Origin: Porphyromonadaceae bacterium UBA4259
GTDB lineage: Bacteria; Bacteroidota; Bacteroidia; Bacteroidales; Muribaculaceae
Direction of reading: 5' to 3'
Length of the DNA: 23,439 nt
Assembly (NCBI GenBank): GCA_002396125.1
Contig: DGWL01000035.1
Span: 1-23,439 of the forward strand
Shown here: one piece after another, positions 14,690 to 23,129 of the stretch
How positions within the stretch are numbered: position 1 is the first letter of the stretch
Layout of the letters: each line of letters begins with the position of its first letter
The notes under the pieces: model-generated
The model's database searches: none
What the model saw: the letters and a program-made list of their open reading frames with translations, nothing else
What the model was told of the DNA's origin: nothing
Program-made: the position numbers and the translations under genes

Positions 14690-15748
14690 TTATCTCAGTT
14701 TTACATTGCCGGCTAGGCCTAACTTTAGGTAACCGTCGTTGCGCACGGCAATTTTCACTGCATAGACAAGATTAGCGCGTGTGTCCTTGGTCTGGATGCT
14801 CTTAGGGGTAAACTCACTCTCGCTTGATATCCATGTCACCTTGCCGGTGTAGGTGCGTGTCTTGCCGCCGCCAAAGTCGGCAACTACTTTCACTTGTTGC
14901 CCAAGTTTGATGTCGCTCAACTGGTCACTGGTGAAATAAGCGCGCAGGTACACAGTGCTCAGGTCGGCAACTTTAAAAAGTGGCTTGCCGGTGGTGGCAA
15001 ATTCACCCATTTGCGCATATTTTGTCAAGATGGTACCATTCACGGGCGAGCTGATGATGGCATTTTGCATCTGCTTGTCGATGATGGCTTTTTGAGCGTC
15101 AATCCCTCGCTTTTGCGCGTCTAAGCCTTTCTTTTGGGCTTCAACGCCCTTGATTTGAGCATCAACACTTTGTTTTTGCGCACTATAACCTTTGCTCTGA
15201 TTGGCAAAACTCTGGTTACTTGAGTTGATCTGCTCTTGAGTGGCTCCCAGTTGCTTTTGTAGTACCAAGATTTGATAGGTGATGTCGTCAACCTGTTTTT
15301 GCGATGCCGCATTATCCTTGAGCATTGCGCTGAAGCGGGCCTTTTCCTTTTGCAGATTAGCGATTTGCTGCTTGATGCTTGCCACTTGTTTTTCCAGATC
15401 AAGCACATGGCTGGTGGTGGCGCTTTGAGTGGCGTCGATTTGCAACTTGCTGCTGTTCATGTGGTCTTTGTTGGCGTCAAGTTGCGACTGGGTAGCGCTC
15501 AAATTGTCTTTATTGGCATCAAACTGTGCTTTCTGTAACTCTAGTTGGGTCATGTCGAGGTAGCCCAGTTGAGTCCCGGCCTCCACTTGCTGGCCTTCTT
15601 CCACGTTGAACGATTTAATTTCACCCGAGCCTTGTGCCGATACCACAACCTCGGTAGCTTCAAATGTCCCGGTGGCATCCCATTCAGTGTCATTGTTGCA
15701 TGCGGTGGCTAGAGTTGCCACTGCGATGATGAATAATATCTTTTTCAT
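14690..15748 (-). CDS. HlyD-type adaptor lipoprotein of the exporter
   Basis: A membrane-fusion protein of 352 residues that bridges the inner-membrane transporter and the TolC-like channel. A lipoprotein signal (LFIIAVATLATAC17) anchors it to the inner membrane from the periplasmic side. The first half of the lipoyl domain is at ~27-64 (VVSAQGSGEIKSFNVEEGQQVEAGTQLG). A long coiled-coil hairpin spans ~66-228, then the second lipoyl half (ISSPVNGTILTKYAQMGEFATTGKPLFKV) and a beta-barrel (YLRAYFTSDQLSDIKLGQQVKV). The hairpin is unusually repetitive: FDANKD and LDANKD occur 14 residues apart, and five heptads of the DAQK type follow at residues 189-223. Its start overlaps the TolC-like stop codon (ATGA). 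E. coli YbhG/YhiI are the nearest analogues I know. Confidence 0.93.
   Translation of the reverse strand: MKKILFIIAVATLATACNNDTEWDATGTFEATEVVVSAQGSGEIKSFNVEEGQQVEAGTQLGYLDMTQLELQKAQFDANKDNLSATQSQLDANKDHMNSSKLQIDATQSATTSHVLDLEKQVASIKQQIANLQKEKARFSAMLKDNAASQKQVDDITYQILVLQKQLGATQEQINSSNQSFANQSKGYSAQKQSVDAQIKGVEAQKKGLDAQKRGIDAQKAIIDKQMQNAIISSPVNGTILTKYAQMGEFATTGKPLFKVADLSTVYLRAYFTSDQLSDIKLGQQVKVVADFGGGKTRTYTGKVTWISSESEFTPKSIQTKDTRANLVYAVKIAVRNDGYLKLGLAGNVKLR
15080..15184 (-). repeat. Five tandem 21-base units encoding heptads in the adaptor hairpin
   Basis: The stretch encodes SAQKQSV, DAQIKGV, EAQKKGL, DAQKRGI and DAQKAII (residues 189-223), a uniform seven-residue register with no gaps. The DNA units are related but not identical, so the array is old or under selection for the protein pattern. 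Confidence 0.8.
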
Positions 15749-17025
15749 TGATTAACAGTGTTTTTTAAGTCATATATTGTTTTGAGTAACTCAATGTTAT
15801 GGATGATTTGCGACTGTGCGGCAGTGTTTTCGTCGGTTATGCGTTCCACAAGGCGGTGAATGTCTATCACGCCGTTGCGCAACTTCGACTCCTCGGCAAG
15901 GCGCACATCGCGACGCAAGTCTACTATTGTGGCATCGCTCTTGACAATCTCGCGCAATCGTGCGATTTCATCGTTCTCGCGGCTGGTCTCAAGACTATTG
16001 TTGAGCAGGAATACATCTCGTTGAAGTTCGGCCTGTTGGTGTTGTGTGGTGAGTCTGTTTAAATTGTTCTTGCGGTCGTAAAGGCTGCTAAGGCTCCATG
16101 TCGCTCTCACACCCACCATGGCATTAAGTGACCACTTGTGGTTGAGCATATTCTCAAATGTGTTGTAGCCCGGGTATCCATAGAAAGCCTGGCCAAATGC
16201 GCTGATTACTGGTAGCACCGAGGCTTTGATTGCTTTCTCGCGGGCCTCGATCGTGCTGATTTTTGCGTCAATGAGCCGTAGTTCGGGGCGATTGCTTGTC
16301 AATGTTGCTGGCTCAATGTCGTGTGGCTTGACTAGAGTCTCGCCTTCAAGCGACTTGTTAATCAATATCTCAAGCATGTGCTGGTAGCTCTTGCGGGTCC
16401 ATTGCATGGTGGTCTTGTTTTGCTCTACTGCCATTATTTCGGCACGTAGCTGGCTCTCGTCGGCACTGGTTGCGACACCGTTCCTCACGTGCGATTGAAG
16501 TTTGTCAAGGTTGCCGCCCAGCATTTCCAGTGTCATGCTGGTTTGTTCAATGCGGTCATCCATGAGCAGTATGCCAAAATACAAGTCGTTAACCCGCTTG
16601 TTGAGAGCATAAAGGTCGACATCGGTCTGTGCTTTTTGCTCAAGGTCTTGTGCTTGCGACAATGCCTTCTCGCTACTTGCCTTGCCTCCGTCAAAGATTT
16701 TTTGACTCACATCCAGTTGCACTCGATACTGGTCGCGGGCAAGCCCTTTCATCTCGAGTCCGCTTGTGCTGAGCATTGCCTTCATCTTGTCGGGGAACGA
16801 TGGTGTTTCGTTCTGATAGGTGGCTTGAGCCGACAGGTTGACTTGTGGAAGCCATGAGTGGGTGAGGTTGCTGAGTGTGTATTCGCTACTTTGCTCAATG
16901 AGTGCATACTGCTTGATTAGCGGGTAGTTCTCTCGAGCCAACTTGTGGCATTGCTCAAGGGTGACTTGGGCATGCACAGCAGTGAGCAGAGCTAAACCAA
17001 TGATTGATGCTACGGTTCGTTTCAT
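15745..17025 (-). CDS. TolC-family outer-membrane efflux protein
   Basis: A 426-residue outer-membrane factor. The signal peptide (MKRTVASIIGLALLTAVHAQ) is followed by VTLEQCHKLARENYPLIKQ, the usual start of a TolC repeat. Long helical stretches, SWLPQVNLSAQATYQ, and a second repeat with SNRPELRLIDAKISTIEAREKAIKASVLPVISAFGQAFYG match the family. It should trimerise into a periplasm-spanning channel for the exporter encoded by the next five genes. The length is typical. It is coupled to the genes on both sides by ATGA overlaps: its start (17025) overlaps the tetR stop, and its stop overlaps the adaptor start. Confidence 0.93.
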   Translation of the reverse strand: MKRTVASIIGLALLTAVHAQVTLEQCHKLARENYPLIKQYALIEQSSEYTLSNLTHSWLPQVNLSAQATYQNETPSFPDKMKAMLSTSGLEMKGLARDQYRVQLDVSQKIFDGGKASSEKALSQAQDLEQKAQTDVDLYALNKRVNDLYFGILLMDDRIEQTSMTLEMLGGNLDKLQSHVRNGVATSADESQLRAEIMAVEQNKTTMQWTRKSYQHMLEILINKSLEGETLVKPHDIEPATLTSNRPELRLIDAKISTIEAREKAIKASVLPVISAFGQAFYGYPGYNTFENMLNHKWSLNAMVGVRATWSLSSLYDRKNNLNRLTTQHQQAELQRDVFLLNNSLETSRENDEIARLREIVKSDATIVDLRRDVRLAEESKLRNGVIDIHRLVERITDENTAAQSQIIHNIELLKTIYDLKNTVNQ

Positions 17026-17651
17026 GATTTGCTTGGTGTTAATCTTCTCATTATTAGTTCAATGTTTTCTTTTTTTCTGGTCTCGTAGAATTTGTCCACA
17101 TTGCCTAGCCTGTTGCCCATCGCTGCTTGGAACAAGGGCTGTATCAAGAACGGGAATGCGTTGAGCGAGAGCATGTCGAGCATGAGTGTGCTGGCTTCTA
17201 CATTCTCGATTTCACCTCTTTCAGCTGCTTTGTCAAAATCCTGTTGCAGTATGGTCATCAATCCTCCTGCATTTTCCGAGATTGTTTCTTTAACTAGCTT
17301 GAAGCGCTCGGGGCGTGATACGACTTCGCGAATTATAAACAAGGGGAGGTGTGGATTCTCACAAATGAAGTTGAAGTGAAATTCTACGGCGTCTTTTATC
17401 TTTTCAAGTACTGGCTTGTCGCTTCCTGTGAACACGCCTATCAAGCTTTTCCCCAGCAGGCCGATGGTCTCTTTGAAGATGCGCTCAAAGAGTTGCTCCT
17501 TGGTCTTGAAGTAGTAGTGAAGCATAGCATGCGTCACTCCGGCATTGCGGGCAATCGATGTGGTGCGGGCTCCGTCATAGCCCTTCTCAAAAAATTCAAG
17601 CGTGGCAGCCTCTAGAATTGCCTGCTCTTTATTGTTAATGTGCTTTGTCAT
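17022..17651 (-). CDS. TetR-family regulator of the exporter operon
   Basis: A 209-residue repressor-type regulator. The N-terminal helix-turn-helix is at residues ~27-50 (ARTTSIARNAGVTHAMLHYYFKTKEQL), preceded by AILEAATLEFFEKGYDGA. The C-terminal domain is a helical ligand-binding region with no assignable ligand. It is the first gene of a seven-gene operon and its stop overlaps the tolC-like start by four bases, so it is made together with the pump it should control. Two copies of a TTAACAA-N2-TTGTTAA palindrome flank its promoter and are the probable operators. Repression relieved by a pump substrate is the usual logic for such loci; this is inferred. Confidence 0.93.
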   Translation of the reverse strand: MTKHINNKEQAILEAATLEFFEKGYDGARTTSIARNAGVTHAMLHYYFKTKEQLFERIFKETIGLLGKSLIGVFTGSDKPVLEKIKDAVEFHFNFICENPHLPLFIIREVVSRPERFKLVKETISENAGGLMTILQQDFDKAAERGEIENVEASTLMLDMLSLNAFPFLIQPLFQAAMGNRLGNVDKFYETRKKENIELIMRRLTPSKS

Positions 17652-17694
17652 ATTGTAATAAATTGATTATTAGCGTGGTGTGCTTAAAATCCAC

Positions 17695-17718
17695 TTTATT
17701 AACAATGTTGTTAATAAA
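17695..17718. promoter_or_regulatory. Candidate TetR operator 1
   Basis: A perfect 24-base palindrome: arms TTTATTAACAA and TTGTTAATAAA separated by two bases. It starts a few bases downstream of the predicted tetR transcription start, a classic repressor position. The core matches operator 2. Confidence 0.7.
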
Positions 17719-17728
17719 ATTGTTGCTG

Positions 17729-17759
17729 CAAAGCTATGACAAGTTTTTTTATTATGCAA
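17729..17759 (-). promoter_or_regulatory. Promoter of the tetR-exporter operon
   Basis: On the minus strand the -7 box TAGCTTTG (17736-17729) matches TAnnTTTG. A TTG at 17759-17757, 20 bases upstream, gives a partial -33 box. Transcription should start near 17722, leaving a leader of about 70 bases to the ATG at 17651. Confidence 0.65.
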
Positions 17760-17766
17760 GAAAATC

Positions 17767-17782
17767 TTAACAATTTTGTTAA
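17767..17782. promoter_or_regulatory. Candidate TetR operator 2
   Basis: TTAACAA-TT-TTGTTAA has the same seven-base arms and two-base spacer as operator 1. The centres are 68 bases apart. This copy lies just upstream of the -33 region of the tetR promoter and about 40 bases from the -33 box of the divergent GH84 promoter. Confidence 0.65.
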
Positions 17783-17823
17783 TATTTTTTTGAAACGTTT
17801 TTTTTATATAAAAAGCGTGTTAT

Positions 17824-17854
17824 TTTGTGGAAAAAGAGATTTTATTTAAATTTG
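17824..17854 (+). promoter_or_regulatory. Promoter of the GH84-M16 pair
   Basis: TTTG at 17824-17827 and TAAATTTG at 17847-17854, spaced 19 bases, give a near-perfect promoter. Transcription should start near 17860, which favours the ATG at 17878 over the one at 17863. Confidence 0.7.
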
Positions 17855-17877
17855 TAACCTAAATGAAATCAACAACG

Positions 17878-19797
17878 ATGAAAAATACAATTCTACTTAT
17901 GTTAGTGTTGCTGTCGGTTTTCACAGGCAGTGCTAGCGAAGGCTACACAATATACCCCGTGCCTCAACAGCAAGTGATGCAGGGGGGTGAGGCATCGTTC
18001 ACAAGCCGAGTGAGTGTGATTGCCGAGCCGGGTATCGACCAAGTGACTATCGATCGTGCCGTGCAGGTGCTCAGTGAGCATGGACTTGCAGCGGTGGTGA
18101 CTAAACGTGCTGTCAAGGGTGCTTCAACCCTGCTGCTTGGTGTTAGTGGTTCTCGCGGCATTGCCGACAAAAATATCACTGCATTAAAACTTGACCGGGC
18201 AGTATTTGGCATGCCAAAATATGACCGCCACATTCTCAACCTTACTTCTCAAGGTGGAGTGGCTCATGTGACAATACTCGGCGAGAACACCGATGCTGCC
18301 TTTTGCGGACTGGCATCGCTGGAGCAGATGCTCGACCGTGGCACAGGCAACCTGCCGTGTGTAACGCTCTATGACTGGGCCGACATTAGAAATCGTGGTA
18401 TTATCGAGGGATATTATGGAGTGCCTTACACTGCCCAAGTCACTAAAGACTTGTTCCGGTTTATGGCGCGTTACAAGATGAACACCTACATGTATGGTGC
18501 CAAGAGCGACCCCTATCACTCGCGCTACTGGGACGCCCCTTATCCCACCACCATCAGTGCCGAGCAGTTGCGCATTGGCTATCTCACGCAGGAGATGATG
18601 AGCGACATCACCAGTGTGGCTCATGCCACTAAGGTCAACTTCATTTGGGCTATTCATCCAGGCAAAGCTTTTGCCGACCCTGCCCAGACCGATGTGCTCG
18701 ACCGCATTATGGCTAAATTTGAGAGTATGCACTCGCTGGGAGTACGGCAGTTTGGAGTCTTTGTCGACGATGTTGGCGTGCCAAGCGACCCGGCCATTTT
18801 GAAACTCTGTGCCGACAACCTCTCAGCTCTGCAGCAACGCATCGACATGCGCTGGAACAAAGCCGACGCAATGGCTACCGACACTGTTAAACCATTGCAC
18901 TATGTGCCTCAGCTTTATGCTTTCTCATGGGTGAACCGTGACCGTGGACGCGAGTTCTTTGAATCGCTAGGTTCAACTCCCGAGAAACTCAATATTTACA
19001 TCACTGGTCGCGACGTGTGGTCGGTTCCCAACAACGAGGACCTGGCTATTGTCAAGAACTGGCTGGGACGTGAGGTGAGCTGGTGGTGGAATTACCCATG
19101 CAACGACCAGGACCCCACCAAGCTCTTTGTGATGGACACCTACACCAACTTCCGCGACGAAACTCACATTAACAGTCTGTCGCACATCGAGAAACGCATC
19201 AAGGGTCTCAACACTCTCATCATCAACCCAATGCAGCAAGGTGAATTGTCGAAGATTGCACTCTTCGGTGTTGCCGATTATTCTTGGAACAGCAGGGCAT
19301 TCGACAACTATGAGAACTGGGAAGCGGCTGTTGTGGCTGTTGTGGGGAATGAGCGTGCACAGGCTTTCAAGAAGATTGCACCCTATCTGCGCTATTACGA
19401 CAACGATGCCATTGGCTACAAAATCGACCGTTATCACGTGTCGATTGAGCGCAAGCATCCCAGCCATGCGGCACTGCTGGCTGAGTTGCGTGAGGTCAAC
19501 GCCGCTTGCAAGGAAATCGAGGCTATGGAGCACTCAGCAAGCGAGAGCGATCGCTTGTTCTATGCCGACGTGCGTCCATGGTTGCTGAAGATTGACGACA
19601 TGACCGCCGAGGCCATCGCACTCTTTGAAGGCAAGAACCCTGCGCCAGGCAATTACACCGACAATCCACGCTACCGCTTTGAGTCGCTGGGGGGCATGGG
19701 AGCTCACATCAGCTTGCGCACCCTCACAGCCGAGCCATCGGCGCAGCGCCTGCCCGAGCTCTTGAAGTGGCTGCATGAGCAAGACACTATAAAATAA
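17878..19797 (+). CDS. GH84 beta-N-acetylglucosaminidase
   Basis: A secreted or periplasmic hexosaminidase of glycoside hydrolase family 84, the family of bacterial hyaluronidase-like enzymes and O-GlcNAcases such as Bacteroides thetaiotaomicron BtGH84. From the ATG at 17878 it has 639 residues; an ATG at 17863 adds five, but would leave almost no leader. A signal peptide (KNTILLMLVLLSVFTGSAS) is followed by an N-terminal domain starting YTIYPVPQQ. The catalytic barrel opens with NRGIIEGYYG (~172-181), then MNTYMYGAKSDPYH (~202-214), and FGVFVDDVG holding the adjacent aspartates D297 and D298 used in substrate-assisted catalysis. It is shorter than BtGH84 (737 residues), chiefly at the C-terminus. 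It probably removes beta-GlcNAc from host glycans. The M16 protease gene follows 33 bases later. Confidence 0.93.
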   Translation: MKNTILLMLVLLSVFTGSASEGYTIYPVPQQQVMQGGEASFTSRVSVIAEPGIDQVTIDRAVQVLSEHGLAAVVTKRAVKGASTLLLGVSGSRGIADKNITALKLDRAVFGMPKYDRHILNLTSQGGVAHVTILGENTDAAFCGLASLEQMLDRGTGNLPCVTLYDWADIRNRGIIEGYYGVPYTAQVTKDLFRFMARYKMNTYMYGAKSDPYHSRYWDAPYPTTISAEQLRIGYLTQEMMSDITSVAHATKVNFIWAIHPGKAFADPAQTDVLDRIMAKFESMHSLGVRQFGVFVDDVGVPSDPAILKLCADNLSALQQRIDMRWNKADAMATDTVKPLHYVPQLYAFSWVNRDRGREFFESLGSTPEKLNIYITGRDVWSVPNNEDLAIVKNWLGREVSWWWNYPCNDQDPTKLFVMDTYTNFRDETHINSLSHIEKRIKGLNTLIINPMQQGELSKIALFGVADYSWNSRAFDNYENWEAAVVAVVGNERAQAFKKIAPYLRYYDNDAIGYKIDRYHVSIERKHPSHAALLAELREVNAACKEIEAMEHSASESDRLFYADVRPWLLKIDDMTAEAIALFEGKNPAPGNYTDNPRYRFESLGGMGAHISLRTLTAEPSAQRLPELLKWLHEQDTIK

Positions 19798-19830
19798 CTA
19801 TTCTAATAACCCTTAATATATTAATTTTAT

Positions 19831-22740
19831 ATGATTAATCTGAAAAAACTATTGGCGCTAGCTGTGATTACAGCAACAGGCATCGCAGCTCAAGCCCAGC
19901 TGCCCAAGGCAGTCACCTATGAGGGAGACCCCATGCACACGCAGTGCTACACTCTGCGCAATGGCATGAAGGTGTTTCTGAGTGTTAACAACCAGTCGCC
20001 ACGCATCGCCGCGCACATAGCAGTGCGCACCGGTTCGCGCAACGACCCTGCCGAGACCACCGGCCTGGCTCACTACCTTGAGCACCTCATGTTCAAGGGA
20101 ACAAAGCAGTTTGGCACTAGCGATGCGGCCAAGGAAGCTCCCTATCTCGATGAGATAGAGGCACGCTATGAGCAATACCGCAAAGTGACCGACCCGGCCT
20201 TGCGCAAGAAACTCTATCATGAGATTGACAGTGTGTCGCAGATTGCCGCGCAATATAACATCCCTAATGAGTATGATAAACTCATGGCAGGCATCGGCGG
20301 CATTGGCACTAATGCCTACACCAGCACCGATGTCACTTGCTACACCGAGGATATTCCGTCCAATGAAGTGGAACGATGGGCACGCATCCAGAGCGACCGC
20401 TTCCGCAACATGGTGATTCGCGGTTTCCACACCGAGCTCGAGGCTGTCTATGAGGAGAAGAACATAGGCATGGCCAAGGACATGTGGAAACTTGAGGAGG
20501 CTCTATATGCCAAGGCATTTCCAACTCACCCCTATGGCACTCAAACAACCATTGGCACCCAGGAGCACCTCAAGAATCCTTCTATCACCAACATCAAGAA
20601 CTACTACAACAACTACTATTGCCCCAACAACATAGCCATCTGCTTGGCTGGCGACATGGAACCCGACAAGGTGATTGCCATTCTCGACAAGTATTTTGGC
20701 GACTGGCAGCCCAACAAGAACCTGTCGCGTCCCGAGTTTCCGGCTCTCAAGCCCTTCACCGCACCTGTCGATACCACTGTGCTGGGACAGGAAGCCGAGT
20801 TTGTGACTCTTGCTTGGAGATTTGATGGAGGCAGTTCGTTGCAATGCGACACTCTGCAAGTCATCTCAAGCATGCTCAAGAATGAAATCGCCGGCTTGAT
20901 GGACCTTAATCTCGACCTGCCACAGAAGATTATGGGCTCAAGTACCTATGCCGACATCATGGCCGACTACTCGCTTCTCATGGCTATGGGATACCCCAAC
21001 GACGGGCAGTCGCTTGAGCAGGTGCGTGATCTCATGCTTGGCGAGATTGAGAAACTGCGCAATGGCGACTTTGACGACGACTTGGTAACAAGTGTTGTCA
21101 ACAACTTCAAGCTCCAGATGCTGCAGGGACTCAGCAGCAACCGGGCCCGTGCAAGGGCAATGGTTGATGCCTTCATTAACGGTACACCATGGAAGCAGGA
21201 GGTTGAGCAGATCAACCGCATGAGTGGCATCACAAAGCAGCAAATAGTTGACTTCGCGCGCCGTCACTTGCTCAATAACTATGTAGTGGTCTACAAGCGT
21301 CAGGGCATCGACAACTCGGTAAAGAAAATCGAGAAACCTGCCATCACACCCATTCCCACCAACCGCGACATGCAGAGCGACTTTGTGCGCAACCTTCTGG
21401 AAGAGAAGGTAGAGCCTATTCAACCCAAGTTTGTCGACTTCAATAAAGATATGGTTGTTTCCGAGACCAAGGCCGGACTGCCACTGCTCTACAAGCAGAA
21501 CACCGACGACGACCTCTTTATGCTGGCCTACAAGTACGACTTCGGCATGACGGCCGACCAGCGCTACGACTTGGCTCTTAGCTATCTCGACTACTTGGGA
21601 ACCAAGACCATGACCATGCAGCAGCTCAAGCAGCGACTCTACAAGCTCGCTTGCAGCATGAGCTTCCGCGTTAACGACAACGATACCTATGTCATCCTGA
21701 GCGGTCTTAGCGAGAACATGCCACAGGCAATTGCACTCGTCGACGACCTCATGGCAAATGCCAAGGTCGACAATGAGGCCTATTCACGCCTGGTTGACCT
21801 TATTCTCAAGAGCCGTGCCGATGCCAAGAACAACCAGGAGCAATGCTTCGCTCGACTGATGGAATACGGTCAGTTTGGACCTTATAACTCGTACACCAAT
21901 ATCTTGAGTGAAAAGCAACTGCGCGACATGAATCCTGCCGAATTGCTTGAACTCGCAGGCGGCATGCGCAACATGCAGCACACGGTGGTTTACTATGGAC
22001 CAATGGCACAGAAAGAGTTCTCTAATGCCATAACAAAACTCCACAAGACTCCTAAGGACCTTATCGACGTGCCTTTCGGCATGGACTATATGGAGCAACC
22101 TACCACCGAGACTGAAATCCTGCTCGCACCCTATGAGGCCAAGAACATCTACATGGTGCAATACAACAACAGCGAGCGCGATTGGGACCCCGACCACGCC
22201 GCAACCATCAGCATGTTTAATGAGTATTTCGGCACAGGAATGAACGGAATAGTGTTCCAGGAGCTGCGTGAGGCACGTGGACTGGCCTATTCGGCTGCTG
22301 CTGTCTACAACCAGCCAAGTCGCGTGGGTCACAAGGAAGATGCCTACACCTATATCATCACTCAAAACGACAAGATGATGGACTGCGTTGACGAGTTTAA
22401 CAAGCTCATCAGTGACATCCCCCAAAGTGAGGCGGCATTCAATCTTGCCAAGGAATCGCTCGTCAAGAAGCTTGCCAGCAGCCGCACAACCCGTGCCGGA
22501 GTGCTGTGGAGCTACATCGCAGCTCAAGAGCGTGGCATCGACTTCGACATCAACTCCAAAATTTATGAGGCCCTGCCTAAGATGTATCTCTTCGACATCG
22601 TTGAGTTTGAAAAGGAAAACATGGCCGGCAAGCCCTATCGCTACCTTATTCTTGGCGATGAGAAAGAGCTCGACATGGAACGCCTCCAGAAGATTGCCCC
22701 TGTGCGCCGCGTCACACTCGAGGAAATCTTTGGATATTAA
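19831..22740 (+). CDS. M16-family zinc metalloprotease, secreted
   Basis: A 969-residue pitrilysin/insulinase-type protease. The signal peptide (LKKLLALAVITATGIAAQAQ) indicates export to the periplasm or outer membrane. The first M16 domain carries the inverted zinc motif HYLEH (H81, E84, H85), and the third ligand is probably E202 in TELEAVYEEKN. An insertion of about 40 residues (100-145) lies between motif and ligand. An inactive M16 C-terminal domain follows, then a second half-molecule with M16-like segments (for example MFNEYFGTGMNGIVFQELREARGLAYSAAAVY) lacking the zinc motif, as is normal for the family. It lies 33 bases after the GH84 gene with no separate -7 box, so they are likely co-transcribed. 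The substrates are unknown; peptide scavenging or envelope quality control are both possible. Confidence 0.93.
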   Translation: MINLKKLLALAVITATGIAAQAQLPKAVTYEGDPMHTQCYTLRNGMKVFLSVNNQSPRIAAHIAVRTGSRNDPAETTGLAHYLEHLMFKGTKQFGTSDAAKEAPYLDEIEARYEQYRKVTDPALRKKLYHEIDSVSQIAAQYNIPNEYDKLMAGIGGIGTNAYTSTDVTCYTEDIPSNEVERWARIQSDRFRNMVIRGFHTELEAVYEEKNIGMAKDMWKLEEALYAKAFPTHPYGTQTTIGTQEHLKNPSITNIKNYYNNYYCPNNIAICLAGDMEPDKVIAILDKYFGDWQPNKNLSRPEFPALKPFTAPVDTTVLGQEAEFVTLAWRFDGGSSLQCDTLQVISSMLKNEIAGLMDLNLDLPQKIMGSSTYADIMADYSLLMAMGYPNDGQSLEQVRDLMLGEIEKLRNGDFDDDLVTSVVNNFKLQMLQGLSSNRARARAMVDAFINGTPWKQEVEQINRMSGITKQQIVDFARRHLLNNYVVVYKRQGIDNSVKKIEKPAITPIPTNRDMQSDFVRNLLEEKVEPIQPKFVDFNKDMVVSETKAGLPLLYKQNTDDDLFMLAYKYDFGMTADQRYDLALSYLDYLGTKTMTMQQLKQRLYKLACSMSFRVNDNDTYVILSGLSENMPQAIALVDDLMANAKVDNEAYSRLVDLILKSRADAKNNQEQCFARLMEYGQFGPYNSYTNILSEKQLRDMNPAELLELAGGMRNMQHTVVYYGPMAQKEFSNAITKLHKTPKDLIDVPFGMDYMEQPTTETEILLAPYEAKNIYMVQYNNSERDWDPDHAATISMFNEYFGTGMNGIVFQELREARGLAYSAAAVYNQPSRVGHKEDAYTYIITQNDKMMDCVDEFNKLISDIPQSEAAFNLAKESLVKKLASSRTTRAGVLWSYIAAQERGIDFDINSKIYEALPKMYLFDIVEFEKENMAGKPYRYLILGDEKELDMERLQKIAPVRRVTLEEIFGY

Positions 22741-22785
22741 TTAATGTGTAAAGAGGAAGAATCCTCAGCACAAGCAATAAAAAAA

Positions 22786-22822
22786 CATCCTGCTCAACGC
22801 GCACTTGCGGTTGGGCAGGATG
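22786..22822. terminator. Hairpin after the M16 protease gene
   Basis: Arms at 22786-22800 and 22808-22822 (CATCCTGC and GCAGGATG at the base) pair at 13 of 15 positions around a seven-base loop. A run of seven A precedes the hairpin and the following TGCTCTATATTT is only partly T-rich. It therefore looks stronger for the minus strand, although position makes it the natural end of the GH84-M16 transcript. Confidence 0.6.
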
Positions 22823-23008
22823 CTCTATATTTATGCTTGTGGATAATATATTAATCTGTTGGCGTGCGATAAATTTTAATTTATAAAGTAATTGATTGAT
22901 AATCAACTAAAAAATGAAGGCGCTGCCGGTTGTCGCTACAATATAGTTCTTGTAGTTACATTGAGTCTTGAGCAGGGCTAATGCTAAGAGGACCAATTAG
23001 TTGTAAAG

Positions 23009-23029
23009 CATAATGCATAATTCATAATT
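23009..23029. repeat. Three tandem CATAAT heptamers
   Basis: CATAATG, CATAATT and CATAATT follow each other without gaps. Short repeats of this kind are frequent in AT-rich intergenic DNA; no function is evident. Confidence 0.6.
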
Positions 23030-23071
23030 AGGCTACCGCTTACAAATATTGAATGATGCATCAGTTGGGTT

Positions 23072-23088
23072 AATTTGTGACACAAATT
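23072..23088. promoter_or_regulatory. Operator-like palindrome upstream of the last gene
   Basis: AATTTGTG-A-CACAAATT has perfect eight-base arms around one base. It lies about 70 bases upstream of the -7 box of the next gene. No adjacent regulator gene is visible that would identify its binder. Confidence 0.4.
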
Positions 23089-23129
23089 TAAAATCAGCAG
23101 GATTGTCAATTTAACGTGATTTAACAAAT

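Noticed and set aside
17793..17800. Short palindrome AAACGTTT upstream of the GH84 promoter
   Set aside because: Eight bases in an AT-rich gap is too little to call a site.
21784..22527. 247-residue minus-strand frame within the M16 gene
   Set aside because: The M16 reading is well supported on the plus strand; the antisense frame shows no family resemblance.
22869..22884. AT-only palindrome ATAAATT-TT-AATTTAT
   Set aside because: Such palindromes arise easily by chance in AT-rich DNA; nothing nearby gives it a role.
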